From the NCBI RefSeq assembly GCF_000470775.1, contig NC_022438.1, forward strand, positions 806,001 to 870,000: 64,000 nt of DNA, in the 5' to 3' direction. The stretch comes from Leifsonia xyli subsp. cynodontis DSM 46306 (GTDB lineage Bacteria > Actinomycetota > Actinomycetes > Actinomycetales > Microbacteriaceae). Made by a program: the position numbers and the translations under genes. The first letter of the stretch is position 1. Each line of letters begins with the position of its first letter. The notes beneath the pieces were generated by a model. The model made no database searches. It was not told the DNA's origin and was given only the letters and a program-made list of their open reading frames with translations. Of the stretch, positions 7,868 to 16,883 are shown piece by piece.

Positions 7868-9173
7868 GTTTTCCCCTCCTTCCACTCAGCACGGGGACGC
7901 GGCCGGTCTTGTCGGACGGGGCCTGTTTGACAGGCTCATCCTCGTCTTGGCTGCGCCAGTCGTCGGGGAGCAGATAGTCCAGGATGTCGTCGATGGTCAC
8001 CACCCCGACGAGTCGGTGCTTCTCGTCCATGACGGGAACGGAGACGAGGTTGTAGGACGCCAGGATGCGCGACACCTCGGCGGCGGAGGTGTCGGCGGTG
8101 ACCGGTTCCAGGCTCGGATCCAGCAGCGTGCCGAGCCGGACATGCGGAGGATAGCGCAGCATCCGCTGGAAGTGGACGACGCCGAGGAAGCGCCCGGTCG
8201 GAGGCTCGTAGGGCGGCAGTGTCACGCACACGGCCGCCCCGAGCGCCGGGGCGAGCTCGTGCCGGCGGATGAGCGCCAGGCCCTCCGCGACGGTCGCGTC
8301 GGCGGAGACGATGATCGGCTCGGTGGTCATGAGGCCTCCGGCGGTGTCCGGGGCGTAGCTGAGCAGCATCCGGACGTCCTCGGCCTCCTCGGGCTCCATC
8401 AGCTCCAGAAGGTGCTCGCCGCGCTCGTCGGAGAGCTGGGCGATCAGATCGGCGGCGTCGTCCGGCTGCATCTGGTCGAGGACGTCGGCGGCACGGTGGT
8501 CGTCGAGGCTCGCGAGGATCTCCACCTGCTCGCTCTCGGGCATCTCTTCGAGGACGTCGGCGAGGCGATCGTCCGGCAGCTCTTCCGCCACCTCGAGCAT
8601 CCGCTGCGCCGGCAGGTCGAGCAAGGTGTTCGCGAGATCGGCGGGCTGCAACTCGGAGTAGGTGGCGATCAGCTGCTCGGCGGACTGCGCCTCGCCGCGT
8701 GCCAGCCTCTCGCGCACGTCGTTCCAGGCGGCGAACGCGGTAGGCCCCTTGCCGAACGGCGACGCGCCGCTCTTCGGGCGGCGCACGAACAGCGAGCCGA
8801 CTGCCCACTCGCCGGTGGCGGACTCTTCGATCGCGACATCCTCGATCGTCGCCTCGCCGCTGCCGTCCGCGAAGTCCACTTTGCGGCCGAGCAACTCCGC
8901 GATCACTCGCACTTCGCCGCCCCGCTGCTCGAACCGGCGCACGTTGATGAGCCCGGTCGTGATGATCTGGCCACTGGAGATGCTGGTCACCCGGCCGATC
9001 GACACGAACACCCGCCGCTTTCCCGGGATCTCGACGATCAGGCCCACGACACTCGGCGGGTCGCTCTTCCGGTAGACGACCAGTACATCCCTGACCCGGC
9101 CCACCCGGTCGCCGACCGGGTCGAACACGCTGGTCCCGGCCAGCCGGGCGACGAAGATACGGGGAGCGCTCAC
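7854..9173 (-). CDS. MgtE N-terminal / CBS domain protein with PRC-like N-terminus
   Basis: 439 residues, cytosolic. Residues 1-170 form a beta-rich region (FDPVGDRVGRVRDVLVVYRK and a second similar unit) resembling PRC-barrel repeats. Residues about 180-300 are the MgtE_N alpha-solenoid (LEEMPESEQVEILASLDDHRAADVL, ELMEPEEAEDVRMLLSY). Residues about 300-420 are a pair of CBS domains (TEPIIVSADATVAEGL, VSVPVMDEKHRLVGVVTIDDI). The transmembrane half of a true MgtE magnesium channel is missing, so it more likely senses Mg2+ or a nucleotide than transports. The GTG at 9173 fits the beginning of conserved sequence (VSAPRIFVARLAG); a TAGATT lies eight bases upstream. Confidence 0.85.
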   Translation of the reverse strand: MSAPRIFVARLAGTSVFDPVGDRVGRVRDVLVVYRKSDPPSVVGLIVEIPGKRRVFVSIGRVTSISSGQIITTGLINVRRFEQRGGEVRVIAELLGRKVDFADGSGEATIEDVAIEESATGEWAVGSLFVRRPKSGASPFGKGPTAFAAWNDVRERLARGEAQSAEQLIATYSELQPADLANTLLDLPAQRMLEVAEELPDDRLADVLEEMPESEQVEILASLDDHRAADVLDQMQPDDAADLIAQLSDERGEHLLELMEPEEAEDVRMLLSYAPDTAGGLMTTEPIIVSADATVAEGLALIRRHELAPALGAAVCVTLPPYEPPTGRFLGVVHFQRMLRYPPHVRLGTLLDPSLEPVTADTSAAEVSRILASYNLVSVPVMDEKHRLVGVVTIDDILDYLLPDDWRSQDEDEPVKQAPSDKTGRVPVLSGRRGKRGTT

Positions 9174-9230
9174 AAAGATAAATCTATGCCCTTCCCACTC
9201 GTTGAGGCGGAGCAATGGAACAATGGGGCG

Positions 9231-9875
9231 ATGACGACACCGAGCCCGCTGGGCGGACGCAACCGGATACCCTTCCCGACCCTCCCGCGCGGCGAGATCG
9301 TGGCCACATACGAGACCTACCCCGAGGCCCAGCAGGCCGTCGACGCGCTCGCGCGCGCCGACTTCCCCGTGGACAAAGTCTCCATCGTCGGCAGTGATCT
9401 GAAGAGCGTCGAGCGGGTCACGGGCAAGCTCACCTGGGGCCGGGTGGCGCTGGCGGGCGCGGCCTCCGGCGCCTGGATGGGAATCTTCTTCGGCCTGCTG
9501 CTGCTCATCTTCTCGCCGACCCTCAGCTATGCCTTCGTCATCGCCGCTGTGCTGATCGGCGCTGGCTTCGGGATGCTGTTCGGAATCGTCTCCTCTGCGA
9601 TCAACCGCCGCCGTCGCGACTACACCTCCGTCATGCAGGTGATCGCCACGAGCTACTCCGTGCTCGTGGACGGCGAACTGCTGAACCGGGCGCGGAACCT
9701 GCTCGGCGGGGCCGCTGCCGAACCGACGGCTTGGGCGCAGCCCGCGCACCCGAGCGACCCGCCTCCCGCGCAGCCCGAGCCGACGCAGCCCCCGCAGCCG
9801 CAGCCGCCGGTCGACCAGCCCGGGCCGCCTCCTGCGCAGACCGGCGACGAGCGCTCGCCCGCGCCGTCCGCGTAG
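9231..9875 (+). CDS. general stress protein 17M-like domain protein with proline-rich tail
   Basis: 214 residues. Residues 20-60 (GEIVATYETYPEAQQAVDALAR, FPVDKVSIVGSDL) form the YflT/GSP-17M domain. A glycine-rich double membrane hairpin follows at about residues 78-125 (AGAASGAWMGIFFGLLLLIF, VIAAVLIGAGFGMLFGIV), then a short beta segment, then a C-terminal tail of roughly 50 residues made mainly of Pro, Gln and Ala. Function unknown; membrane location predicted. Start is the ATG at 9231; the sequence from about residue 20 is family-conserved. It diverges from the CBS/MgtE-N gene with a 57-base spacer. Confidence 0.75.
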   Translation: MTTPSPLGGRNRIPFPTLPRGEIVATYETYPEAQQAVDALARADFPVDKVSIVGSDLKSVERVTGKLTWGRVALAGAASGAWMGIFFGLLLLIFSPTLSYAFVIAAVLIGAGFGMLFGIVSSAINRRRRDYTSVMQVIATSYSVLVDGELLNRARNLLGGAAAEPTAWAQPAHPSDPPPAQPEPTQPPQPQPPVDQPGPPPAQTGDERSPAPSA

Positions 9876-9980
9876 CGCCGCCCGGCACGGCGGTCCTGGC
9901 GGCCGTCGGCGGGCTCCGGCTCGCCGCACCGCGGAGAGATCGGCCTGCGGATCTTCTGGACACTCCGGGGCCGCGGCGGC

Positions 9981-11516
9981 TCAGCGCGAGCTGAGCCGCC
10001 GCACCCACGCCTCCACGTCGTCCGCGGTGCGCGGGATGCCGATCGACAGGTTCTCGGCGCCGTCGCCGGTGACCAGAATGTTGTCTTCGATGCGCACGCC
10101 GATCCCGCGGAAGCTCTCCGGCACGGTCAGATCGTCCGGCTGGAAGTACAGCCCTGGCTCGATCGTGAACGTCATCCCCGCCTCCAGCACGCCGTCGAGG
10201 TAGAGCTCGCGGCGGGCCTGCGCGCAGTCGTGTACATCGAGCCCCAGGTGGTGACTCGTGCCGTGAACCATATAGCGCCGGTGGTGCTGGTTGTCGGCTT
10301 CGAGCGCCTGCTCGGCGGTCACCGGCAGCAGGCCCCACTCCGCCGTGCGGCGGGCGATCACGGCCATCGCGGTCGCGTGGATCTCGCGGAACCGGATGCC
10401 GGGCTTCACGATCGCGAACGCCGCGTCCGCGGCTTCCCGCACCGTCTCGTACACCAGCCGCTGCGTCTCGGTGAAAGTGCCGTCGATGGGGAAAGTGCGC
10501 GTGATGTCCGCGGTGTAATGGCTGTCGACCTCGACACCGGCGTCGAGAAGGATGAGATCGCCCGGGACGACCGGCCCGTCGTTGCGCGTCCAGTGCAGGA
10601 TGCAGGCGTGCGGACCGCTCGCGGCGATCGTGTCGTAGCCGACCGCGTTGCCGTCGGCGCGCGCCCGGCCGTTGAAGACCCCCTCGACGAGGCGCTCGCC
10701 GCGCGGGTGCGCGACGATGCGCGGCAGGTCGGCGATCACATCGTCGAAGCCGCGCGCGGTGGCGGCGACGGCGGCGCGCAGCTCGCCGATCTCGAAGGCG
10801 TCTTTGACGAGGCGCAGTTCGGAGAGCTCGCGCGCGAGGAGGTCGTCGCCGGTGCGGTCCTCAGGGTCGAATTCGACGCCGTCCCCCGCGGTGAGGAGCA
10901 GCCGAGCGCCGTCCACGCGGTCGGTGAGCGCCGGGTCGGCTTCGCGCAGCACGAGTGTGTCCGCGTCCACGGCGTCCAGCACGGCCTCCACGGCGGCGAT
11001 CCCACGGGTCGGCAGGGCCAGATCGCTCGCGACCTGGGCGAGCGAGGGGCGCGGACCGATCCAGAACTCGCCGATCTCCGGGTTCGCGTAGAACTCGTCG
11101 GAGTCTCGGCCGGCGCGCTCGCGGAAGTAAAGGGTCGCTTCGTGCCCGGCGGCGGTCGGCTCCAGCACCAGCACGCTGCCCGGCTCGGAGTCCGACCCCC
11201 AGCCGGTGAGATGCGCGAACGCCGAGTGCGCCCGGAAAACGTAGTCGGTGTCGTTCGAGCGCTGCTTCAGCCGCCCGGCCGGGACGATGAGGCGCTTGCC
11301 GCGGAAGAGCTCCGACACGCGCGCGCGGCGGGCGGCCGCGAAACCGGCTTGCTCGCGGGCGGCAGGGAGAGCCTCGGGCCGCTCGGCCCAGCCGCGGCCG
11401 ATGTACTCCTTGAAAGCCGCTGACCCGGGCGTGGTGGACCGGTTCGCGGTGGCGCGGGGGGCTTCCTCGACGGTCGCGGCATCGGACGGCGAGACAGGGG
11501 GGTTCTGGGAGGACAT
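9981..11516 (-). CDS. pepP: Xaa-Pro aminopeptidase (aminopeptidase P, M24B)
   Basis: 511-residue cytosolic metalloprotease that removes N-terminal residues before proline. An N-terminal creatinase-like domain (RLIVPAGRLKQRSNDTDYVFR, TLYFRERAGRDSDEFY) is followed by the pita-bread catalytic domain with all five metal ligands: the two Asp in LLDAGVEVDSHYTADITRTF, His in VHGTSHHLGLDVHD, and the Glu residues in TIEPGLYF and GVRIEDNILVT. An Ala/Thr-rich 35-residue N-terminal extension precedes conserved sequence. Two nearby in-frame ATGs exist (11516, 11525); the downstream one is taken. It diverges from the PHP gene with a 33-base gap. Confidence 0.9.
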   Translation of the reverse strand: MSSQNPPVSPSDAATVEEAPRATANRSTTPGSAAFKEYIGRGWAERPEALPAAREQAGFAAARRARVSELFRGKRLIVPAGRLKQRSNDTDYVFRAHSAFAHLTGWGSDSEPGSVLVLEPTAAGHEATLYFRERAGRDSDEFYANPEIGEFWIGPRPSLAQVASDLALPTRGIAAVEAVLDAVDADTLVLREADPALTDRVDGARLLLTAGDGVEFDPEDRTGDDLLARELSELRLVKDAFEIGELRAAVAATARGFDDVIADLPRIVAHPRGERLVEGVFNGRARADGNAVGYDTIAASGPHACILHWTRNDGPVVPGDLILLDAGVEVDSHYTADITRTFPIDGTFTETQRLVYETVREAADAAFAIVKPGIRFREIHATAMAVIARRTAEWGLLPVTAEQALEADNQHHRRYMVHGTSHHLGLDVHDCAQARRELYLDGVLEAGMTFTIEPGLYFQPDDLTVPESFRGIGVRIEDNILVTGDGAENLSIGIPRTADDVEAWVRRLSSR

Positions 11517-11549
11517 GCCGACCATTCTCCCACTCCTAGGATGGACTGC

Positions 11550-12419
11550 ATGGCAGCTGAGCGACGCTTCCGCGTTCCGGCCGATCTGCACACGCATTCC
11601 ACCGTGTCGGACGGCACGGACACCCCGGGCGAGCTCGTCCGCGCCGCCGCGGCGGCCGGGCTCGGCACGATCGCGCTCACCGATCACGACTCCACCGCCG
11701 GCTGGCTGGATGCGGCCGCCGCCGGAGCCGAGGCCGCCGTCACCGTCCTCCCCGGCATGGAGCTCTCCACCCGCTTCGAGCTCGCGAGCGTTCACCTGCT
11801 GGGCTACCTGTTCGATCCCGAGGACGCCGCGCTCGCGGCCGAGACGCAGCGCATCCGCGACGGCCGTCGCCGCCGGGCGGAGGACATGGTGCGCCGCATC
11901 GCGGAGGACTACGACATCATCTGGGACGATGTGCTCGCCCAGGCCGCCGAGGGCGCGACCGTGGGCCGGCCGCACATCGCGGACGCGCTGGTCGCCCGCG
12001 GACTGGCCGAGGACAGGAGCGCGGCGTTCGCCGGGGTCCTCCACTGGCGCAGCGGCTATGTCCGGCCGCACTATGCCCCCGATCCGATGACGGGTGTGCT
12101 GCTGATCCGGCAGGCCGGGGGCATCCCGGTGCTCGCGCACCCCGCGACGAGCAGCCGCGGCAGCGTCATCCCGGAGGAGCGGCTGCGCCGGCTGGCCGAT
12201 GCCGGGCTCTTCGGCCTCGAACTTGACCACCGCGAGAACCGGCCGGACGGCGTCGCGCTCCTCCGCGAACGGGCAGCGAAATACGGCCTCGCGGTCACCG
12301 GCTCCAGCGACTATCACGGTTCCGGGAAACCCAATCGCCTCGGAGAGAACACCACCGATCCGGCCGTCGTGGACCGGATGATCGAAGAAGCGACAGGCGC
12401 GGCGCCTTTCTTCGCGTGA
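11550..12419 (+). CDS. PHP domain phosphoesterase (RNase AM/YciV-like)
   Basis: 289 residues. The PHP metal-binding motifs are present in order: ADLHTHSTVSDG (HxH), LTDHDSTAG (DH), LPGMELSTRF (E), VLAHPATSS (H), and TGSSDYHGSGKPNRLG (D-x-H). This arrangement matches the family of E. coli RNase AM and 3',5'-nucleoside bisphosphate phosphatases, three-metal-ion hydrolases acting on phosphoesters. Substrate not readable here. The ATG at 11550 is preferred over 11541 because TAGGAT lies eight bases before it, giving a nearly leaderless start; no RBS is evident. Confidence 0.85.
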   Translation: MAAERRFRVPADLHTHSTVSDGTDTPGELVRAAAAAGLGTIALTDHDSTAGWLDAAAAGAEAAVTVLPGMELSTRFELASVHLLGYLFDPEDAALAAETQRIRDGRRRRAEDMVRRIAEDYDIIWDDVLAQAAEGATVGRPHIADALVARGLAEDRSAAFAGVLHWRSGYVRPHYAPDPMTGVLLIRQAGGIPVLAHPATSSRGSVIPEERLRRLADAGLFGLELDHRENRPDGVALLRERAAKYGLAVTGSSDYHGSGKPNRLGENTTDPAVVDRMIEEATGAAPFFA

Positions 12420-12486
12420 GCGGACTCCGCGGTTACGCTGGTATCCCGGCGTGCGACGATCGGGGATCGGAAAGCGAGGTGTTCGC

Positions 12487-13617
12487 GTGGGGCGACGGTA
12501 CGGGGTGTCCAAAACCGTGGTCGCAGCGCTCGTCGGCGCTCTGATCCTGACCGCCGGTGTCGCGCCGGCCGCAGCCGACGACTATCCCTCGTGGGACGAT
12601 GTCCAGGCCGCGAAGGCGAACGCTTCGTCGGCGCAGGCCGAGGCGGACAAGATCAGCGGTCTTCTCGCCCAGCTCCAGTCCACGGCGAACGCGGCGGGCG
12701 ATCTGGCCATCAAGCGCGCCGGCGAATACGGGACCGCCGAGACGAACCTCCAGGCGGCGACCGCGAAATCCGACGATCTCGCGCAGCAGTCCGCCGCAGC
12801 CGCCGCGAAAGCCGACCGGCTCAAGGCGCAGAGCGGCAAACTCGCCGCGCAGCTGACCCGCTCCGGGACCTCGGATGTCTCCCTCCGGGTCTTCTTGAGC
12901 GCAAACGATCGCTCGCCGGCCGACTCGTCGCTGCTCTATCAGCTCGGCGCGATGTCGAGACTCGCCGATCAGGCCAGCAGCCTGTTCGCGCAGGCGACCG
13001 CGCAGAAGAACGTCGCGGACGCGCTCAGCGCCCAGGCCGCCGCCGCTCAGAGGATCCGCGATCGGCTCGCTCAGGACGCGGAGACGGCGTTGCAGGCCGC
13101 CCAAGCGGCCAAAGCGGCTGCGGACGCGGCCCTCTCCGAGCAGCAGACCCGGGCGAACACCCTGTACGCGCAGCTCGCCTCGCTCAAGAACACCGAGGCA
13201 TCGGTCGAGAGATCGTACGCGGAGGGCGTGGCGGCACGCGCGGCCGCGGCGGCGGCCGCGAACAGCGGCGGCGGCGCCGACGGCTTCGCTCCGCCCCCGG
13301 GCGTCGTCGTGGACCCCGCCGGAGCCCAGGCGTACGCGCAGAGCCGTCTCCCCGCCTACGGCTGGGGAGGCACCCAGATGGCATGCCTCATCAAGCTCTG
13401 GAACCAGGAGTCCGGCTGGCGCGCAGACGCGTACAACACGTCATCCGGCGCCTACGGCATCCCGCAGTCCCTCCCGGCCAGCAAGATGGCCACCGCCGGC
13501 TCCGACTGGATGACGAACGGCAACACCCAGATCGACTGGGGACTCGGCTATATCAGCGGCCGGTACGGATCGCCGTGTGGCGCGTGGTCGCACGAGATCG
13601 CGTACAACTGGTACTGA
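12487..13617 (+). CDS. secreted coiled-coil protein with C-terminal lytic transglycosylase-like domain
   Basis: About 376 residues. A signal peptide (basic GRRYGVSKT, hydrophobic VVAALVGALILTAG, cleavage near APAAA-DD) precedes an Ala/Gln/Lys-rich coiled coil of about 210 residues, then a Gly/Ala/Pro linker. The C-terminal domain of about 85 residues contains CLIKLWNQESGWRADAYN, TSSGAYGIPQSLP and the closing SHEIAYNWY, the goose-lysozyme-like signature of actinobacterial lytic transglycosylases, with Glu of NQESGW as the predicted acid. The architecture resembles NlpC/RipA-type cell-wall proteins but with a lysozyme-like tail. Start chosen at the GTG at 12487, after GCGAGG; a GTG at 12451 is also open but would lengthen the basic n-region. 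Confidence 0.8.
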   Translation: MGRRYGVSKTVVAALVGALILTAGVAPAAADDYPSWDDVQAAKANASSAQAEADKISGLLAQLQSTANAAGDLAIKRAGEYGTAETNLQAATAKSDDLAQQSAAAAAKADRLKAQSGKLAAQLTRSGTSDVSLRVFLSANDRSPADSSLLYQLGAMSRLADQASSLFAQATAQKNVADALSAQAAAAQRIRDRLAQDAETALQAAQAAKAAADAALSEQQTRANTLYAQLASLKNTEASVERSYAEGVAARAAAAAAANSGGGADGFAPPPGVVVDPAGAQAYAQSRLPAYGWGGTQMACLIKLWNQESGWRADAYNTSSGAYGIPQSLPASKMATAGSDWMTNGNTQIDWGLGYISGRYGSPCGAWSHEIAYNWY

Positions 13618-13642
13618 CTCTCGTGCGGCCCGAGGGCCGCGA

Positions 13643-15124
13643 TCAGCTGCCGGTCGCCTGCGGGGCGGCAGCGCCGCCACCGTGCGAACGACGGCGTCGG
13701 CGGCGCGGCGCGCTGTTCCCGTCGCGGTGCTGGGAGCCGCCGCCGTCGTGCGTGCCCGACGCGGACATCGCCTCGTCGCCCGCGGGCGCTCCACCCTCGT
13801 TTCCCGAGCCGTTCGCGGCGGCCCGAGCCCGCTGACCGCCGCGTGTGCGCCGGCGCTGGCGGTTGCCGGCTCCTCCGGCCGCGCCACCGGCGGCCGGACC
13901 GCGGTCGTTCGTCCGGCTCTCCGGCGCTTTGACAGCCGGTGTGGCCTTGAGCCGGCCCTTGGCTCCCTCGGGGATGCCCAGATCGCCGAAGAGGTGCGGC
14001 GACGACGAGTACGTCTCCGTGGGTTCGGGCTGGCCGAACTCGAGGGCGCGGTTGATCAGCGCCCACTTGTGCAGGTCCTCCCAGTCCACGAACGTCACGG
14101 TGATGCCGGACTTGCCCGCGCGGCCGGTGCGTCCGGCGCGGTGCAGGTAGGTTTTCTCGTCGTCCGGGATGGTGTGGTTGATCACATGGGTGACGTCGTC
14201 CACGTCGATGCCGCGGGCGGCGACATCGGTGGCGATGAGCACATCCTTCTTGCCCGCCTTGAACGCGGCCATGGCGCGCTCCCGCTGCTCCTGGTTGAGG
14301 TCGCCATGAACGGCGGCGGCGTTGAAGCCGCGGTCGTTCAGCTCCTCCATGAGCTTGGCGGCGCTGCGCTTGGTTCGCGTGAAGATCACCGTCTTGCCTC
14401 GGCCCTCGGCCTGCAGGATGCGCGCGACGACCTCGTCCTTGTCGAGCGAGTGCGCCCGGTAGACGAGGTGCTTGATGTTCGCCTGGATCTGGCCCTCGTC
14501 GGGGTCGGTCGCTCGGATGTGGATGGGCCGGGACATGAAGCGGCGCGCCAAGGCGACGATCGGGCCCGGCATGGTCGCCGAGAACAGCATGGTGTGACGG
14601 GTGGCGGGAGTCTGCGCGAACAGTTTCTCGATATCGGACAGGAAGCCGAGGTCGAGCATCTTGTCGGCTTCGTCGAGCACCATCTCCCGCACCGTGCTGA
14701 GGCTCAGCAGACGCTGGCCGGCGAGGTCGAGCAGACGGCCGGGGGTGCCGACCACGACCTGCGCGCCCGCCTTCAGCTGGGCGATCTGCCCCTCGTACGC
14801 TTTGCCGCCGTAGATCGCTGCGATCGAGGTGGGGCGGTTGGAGGCGGCCTGCTCGAGATCCTCGTAGACCTGGACGGCGAGCTCACGGGTCGGCACAACC
14901 ACCAGAGCCTGCACACCGGGCTCCGGGTCGGCGCCGAGCCGCTGGATGATCGGCAGGCCGAAGCCGAAGGTCTTGCCGGTTCCGGTCTTCGCCTGGCCGA
15001 TGATGTCCTGGCCAGTGAGGGCGAGCGGGATCGTCTGCGCCTGGATGGGGAACGGCTCGGTGATGCCCTTGGCCGCGAGGGCGTCCACCATGTCTTGGTC
15101 GATGTTCAGTGCGGAGAAAGTCAC
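13643..15124 (-). CDS. DEAD-box RNA helicase with basic Arg/Gly tail
   Basis: 493 residues. Motifs in order: Q motif (FPIQAQTIPLAL), I (AKTGTGKT), Ia (VVPTRELA), II (VLDEADKM), III (SATMP), IV (VIFTRTKRSA), V (ATDVAARGIDVD), VI (HRAGRTGRAG). The last 100 residues are low complexity and strongly basic (Arg, Gly, Ala), suited to RNA binding. Members remodel mRNA or ribosome intermediates, often at low temperature; the specific role is not determined. In Microbacteriaceae it commonly lies head-to-head with the ferritin-like gene, as here (recalled). No further gene in the 120-base divergent spacer. Confidence 0.92.
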   Translation of the reverse strand: MTFSALNIDQDMVDALAAKGITEPFPIQAQTIPLALTGQDIIGQAKTGTGKTFGFGLPIIQRLGADPEPGVQALVVVPTRELAVQVYEDLEQAASNRPTSIAAIYGGKAYEGQIAQLKAGAQVVVGTPGRLLDLAGQRLLSLSTVREMVLDEADKMLDLGFLSDIEKLFAQTPATRHTMLFSATMPGPIVALARRFMSRPIHIRATDPDEGQIQANIKHLVYRAHSLDKDEVVARILQAEGRGKTVIFTRTKRSAAKLMEELNDRGFNAAAVHGDLNQEQRERAMAAFKAGKKDVLIATDVAARGIDVDDVTHVINHTIPDDEKTYLHRAGRTGRAGKSGITVTFVDWEDLHKWALINRALEFGQPEPTETYSSSPHLFGDLGIPEGAKGRLKATPAVKAPESRTNDRGPAAGGAAGGAGNRQRRRTRGGQRARAAANGSGNEGGAPAGDEAMSASGTHDGGGSQHRDGNSAPRRRRRRSHGGGAAAPQATGS

Positions 15125-15244
15125 AGAATGCCTGTCGTTTCGAGTGTGGGGTGCTACGCCCTGATCCTCTCGCAGGCGTAGGGCCGTCGATCCAGCGCCG
15201 ACGGCACGCCAAGCCTACTGGACGTCCCCGTTACACTGCTGTAC

Positions 15245-15961
15245 GTGTCAACCTGGTTCACGCGACGCCCGCCCTCCGTCGAGCTGCCGCGCCTCGCGCC
15301 TCGCGCCCCGAAGGCGCCTTCCGTGCGCGTCGATCTGCACGAGGTGATGCCCGACCTGCTGCCCTACCTCGGTCAGGTCGCCTATCTCCAGCTGGAGCAG
15401 TTCCAGACCCTCGCGAGCGTCGCCGCGGACGCCGATTCGCTGCGCGCCAAGGGCGCTGCCGCCGCAGCAGCCGGCCTCGCCCTCTCCAAACACCAGGGCA
15501 TCGTCGCCGAGATCCGCCGACGCGGAGACGATCCCGCGGGAGTCATGGCCCCCTTCGCCGCGGAGGTCGAGGGCTTCCGAGCCCTGCTCGTCGGCTCCGA
15601 TTGGCGGGGGACGCTGCTGGCGGCACTGATGACAGGCGGTCTGCTCGACGACTTCTTCATCCGTCTCGCTGCCGGCCTTCCCGGAGAGGTCGGCCCTCGC
15701 CTCGCCCAGCTCCTCGGCTCCGACTCCGGACAAGACGCTCTTCTGAGCGTCCTCCGCAGCGAGATCGAGACCGACCCCCGCCTCGCCAGCCGCCTCGCCC
15801 TGTGGGGCCGCCGGCTGGTCGGCGACACCCTCCTCGTCGCCCGCTCCGCTCTCCACCTCTCCGGCAACCGCGCCACCGACGACGAGCGCATCGAGCCCAT
15901 CTTCACCGAACTCATCGCCGCCCACACCCGCCGCATGGACGCCCTCGGCCTGACCGCCTAA
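15245..15961 (+). CDS. ferritin-like fold protein, actinobacterial conserved family
   Basis: 238 residues, almost all helical. The helix pair LGQVAYLQLEQFQTLASVAADA and LALSKHQGIVAEIRRRGDD carries Glu and His at ferritin-like spacing, and later helices (SVLRSEIETDP, PIFTELIAAHTRRMDALGL) supply a second Glu/His set, so a di-metal site is plausible but unproven. It resembles the ferritin-like proteins encoded beside DEAD helicases in actinobacteria. The GTG at 15245 follows TACACT by seven bases, a leaderless-like start. Function unknown. Confidence 0.65.
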   Translation: MSTWFTRRPPSVELPRLAPRAPKAPSVRVDLHEVMPDLLPYLGQVAYLQLEQFQTLASVAADADSLRAKGAAAAAAGLALSKHQGIVAEIRRRGDDPAGVMAPFAAEVEGFRALLVGSDWRGTLLAALMTGGLLDDFFIRLAAGLPGEVGPRLAQLLGSDSGQDALLSVLRSEIETDPRLASRLALWGRRLVGDTLLVARSALHLSGNRATDDERIEPIFTELIAAHTRRMDALGLTA

Positions 15962-16087
15962 CCTGCCCGTCCACCCCCACCCCACCGCTCTCCCCGGCTC
16001 TCCTCGGCCCCCGCCGCCGGAAAAGGAGGTGTCGCCCGCCCTCCTCCCGCAGATCTCCTCCGTTTCCTGCCTTTCGCCGCTCTCGTG

Positions 16088-16136
16088 GCCAGTTCTCCTC
16101 CCTTTCCGACCGCGTCGGAAAGGGAGGAGAACTGGC
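16088..16136. repeat. long perfect inverted repeat, 23-bp arms with 3-base loop
   Basis: GCCAGTTCTCCTCCCTTTCC plus GAC (16088-16110) is the exact reverse complement of 16114-16136, around the loop CGC. A further copy of the arm core, GGAAAGGGAGGAGAA, recurs at 16158-16172, and weaker matches lie before the hairpin (16053-16075), so the whole 276-base gap from 15962 to 16237 is built of related units. It lies between a plus-strand and a minus-strand gene. It could be a terminator for both, but the length and purine/pyrimidine asymmetry are unusual for one; a small palindromic mobile repeat is an alternative. Confidence 0.9.
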
Positions 16137-16237
16137 GCGGAGCAGCGCGAGAACGCAGGAAAGGGAGGAGAATTCGGCTGATCGTGGCCGGTTTCCCTAC
16201 CTTTTCGGTGGAGAGGGTCTTTTCGGGAGGGGCGCGG

Positions 16238-16540
16238 TCAGTGGGTGGCGGCGCCGCGGTTGAGGGTGTGGAACAGCTTCTCGTCGTGAGCAGCGCGGAC
16301 GCGGCCGACGACCAGGTCGGCGGCGACGACGATGGCGGCCGTGCCGAGCAGGGCGATCCACCAGATCCAGCCGCCGTCCCAGGCGAGCCCCGCCCAGGTG
16401 AGGGCGACCCACAGGACGCACGCGACGCTCACGCCGACGGCGGGGATGAGCGCCGAGCCGTGTGTGTGGCGGTTGGGCAGAAGATAGCGGGCGCCGAGGC
16501 CGAGGATGGCGCCGGCGAGGGCGACGAAGAGCAGTTCCAC
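16238..16540 (-). CDS. small membrane protein, unknown function
   Basis: 100 residues from a GTG at 16540. Three hydrophobic segments are visible (ELLFVALAGAILGLGARYLL; ALIPAVGVSVACVLWVAL; IWWIALLGTAAIVVAADLVV), then a basic cytoplasmic end with HDEKLFHTLNRG. I do not recognise the family. The start is placed by the conserved-looking membrane segment and a TAGGTT eight bases upstream. DUF3107 begins the next minus-strand gene upstream, and the long hairpin lies downstream. Confidence 0.55.
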   Translation of the reverse strand: MELLFVALAGAILGLGARYLLPNRHTHGSALIPAVGVSVACVLWVALTWAGLAWDGGWIWWIALLGTAAIVVAADLVVGRVRAAHDEKLFHTLNRGAATH

Positions 16541-16551
16541 AGACGGGGAAC

Positions 16552-16782
16552 CTAGCCGACGAAGCCGATGCGGCGCGACTCCTCGGCGCCGACCTCGACG
16601 TAGGCGATGCCGGCGGCGGGGACGAGGTAGAGGCGGCCCTTGTCGTCGGTCAGCCGGAGGATGCCGGTGCCGCTGGCGATGCCGGCCTGCACCTGCTCGG
16701 CGAGCTCCTCGGCCGACTGCGCGGACTCGAAGCTGAGTTCGCGGGGGGCGTTGACGATTCCGATTCGGATCTCCACTGACAT
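16552..16782 (-). CDS. DUF3107 family protein
   Basis: 76 residues matching the actinobacterial DUF3107 family: MSVEIRIGIVNAPRELSFES, then LTDDKGRLYLVPAAGIAYVE and a terminal GFVG. Function unknown. The ATG at 16782 has GGAAAGG as RBS. In mycobacteria the family member lies next to DNA-repair helicase genes, and here adnA starts about 100 bases away on the opposite strand (order recalled). Confidence 0.8.
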   Translation of the reverse strand: MSVEIRIGIVNAPRELSFESAQSAEELAEQVQAGIASGTGILRLTDDKGRLYLVPAAGIAYVEVGAEESRRIGFVG

Positions 16783-16883
16783 GCCTTTCCAAGGTGACCG
16801 GCTGAGGTGAGTTCAGACTACCGGTTGGCGGCGCGCGGCCCGGGTCGCGTTCTCTGTCGGCGGACGCCGTTAGCGTGGATGCC

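Noticed and set aside
16088..16136. CRISPR or tandem repeat array
   Set aside because: Copies are inverted and irregularly spaced; there are no uniform spacers or cas genes in the window.
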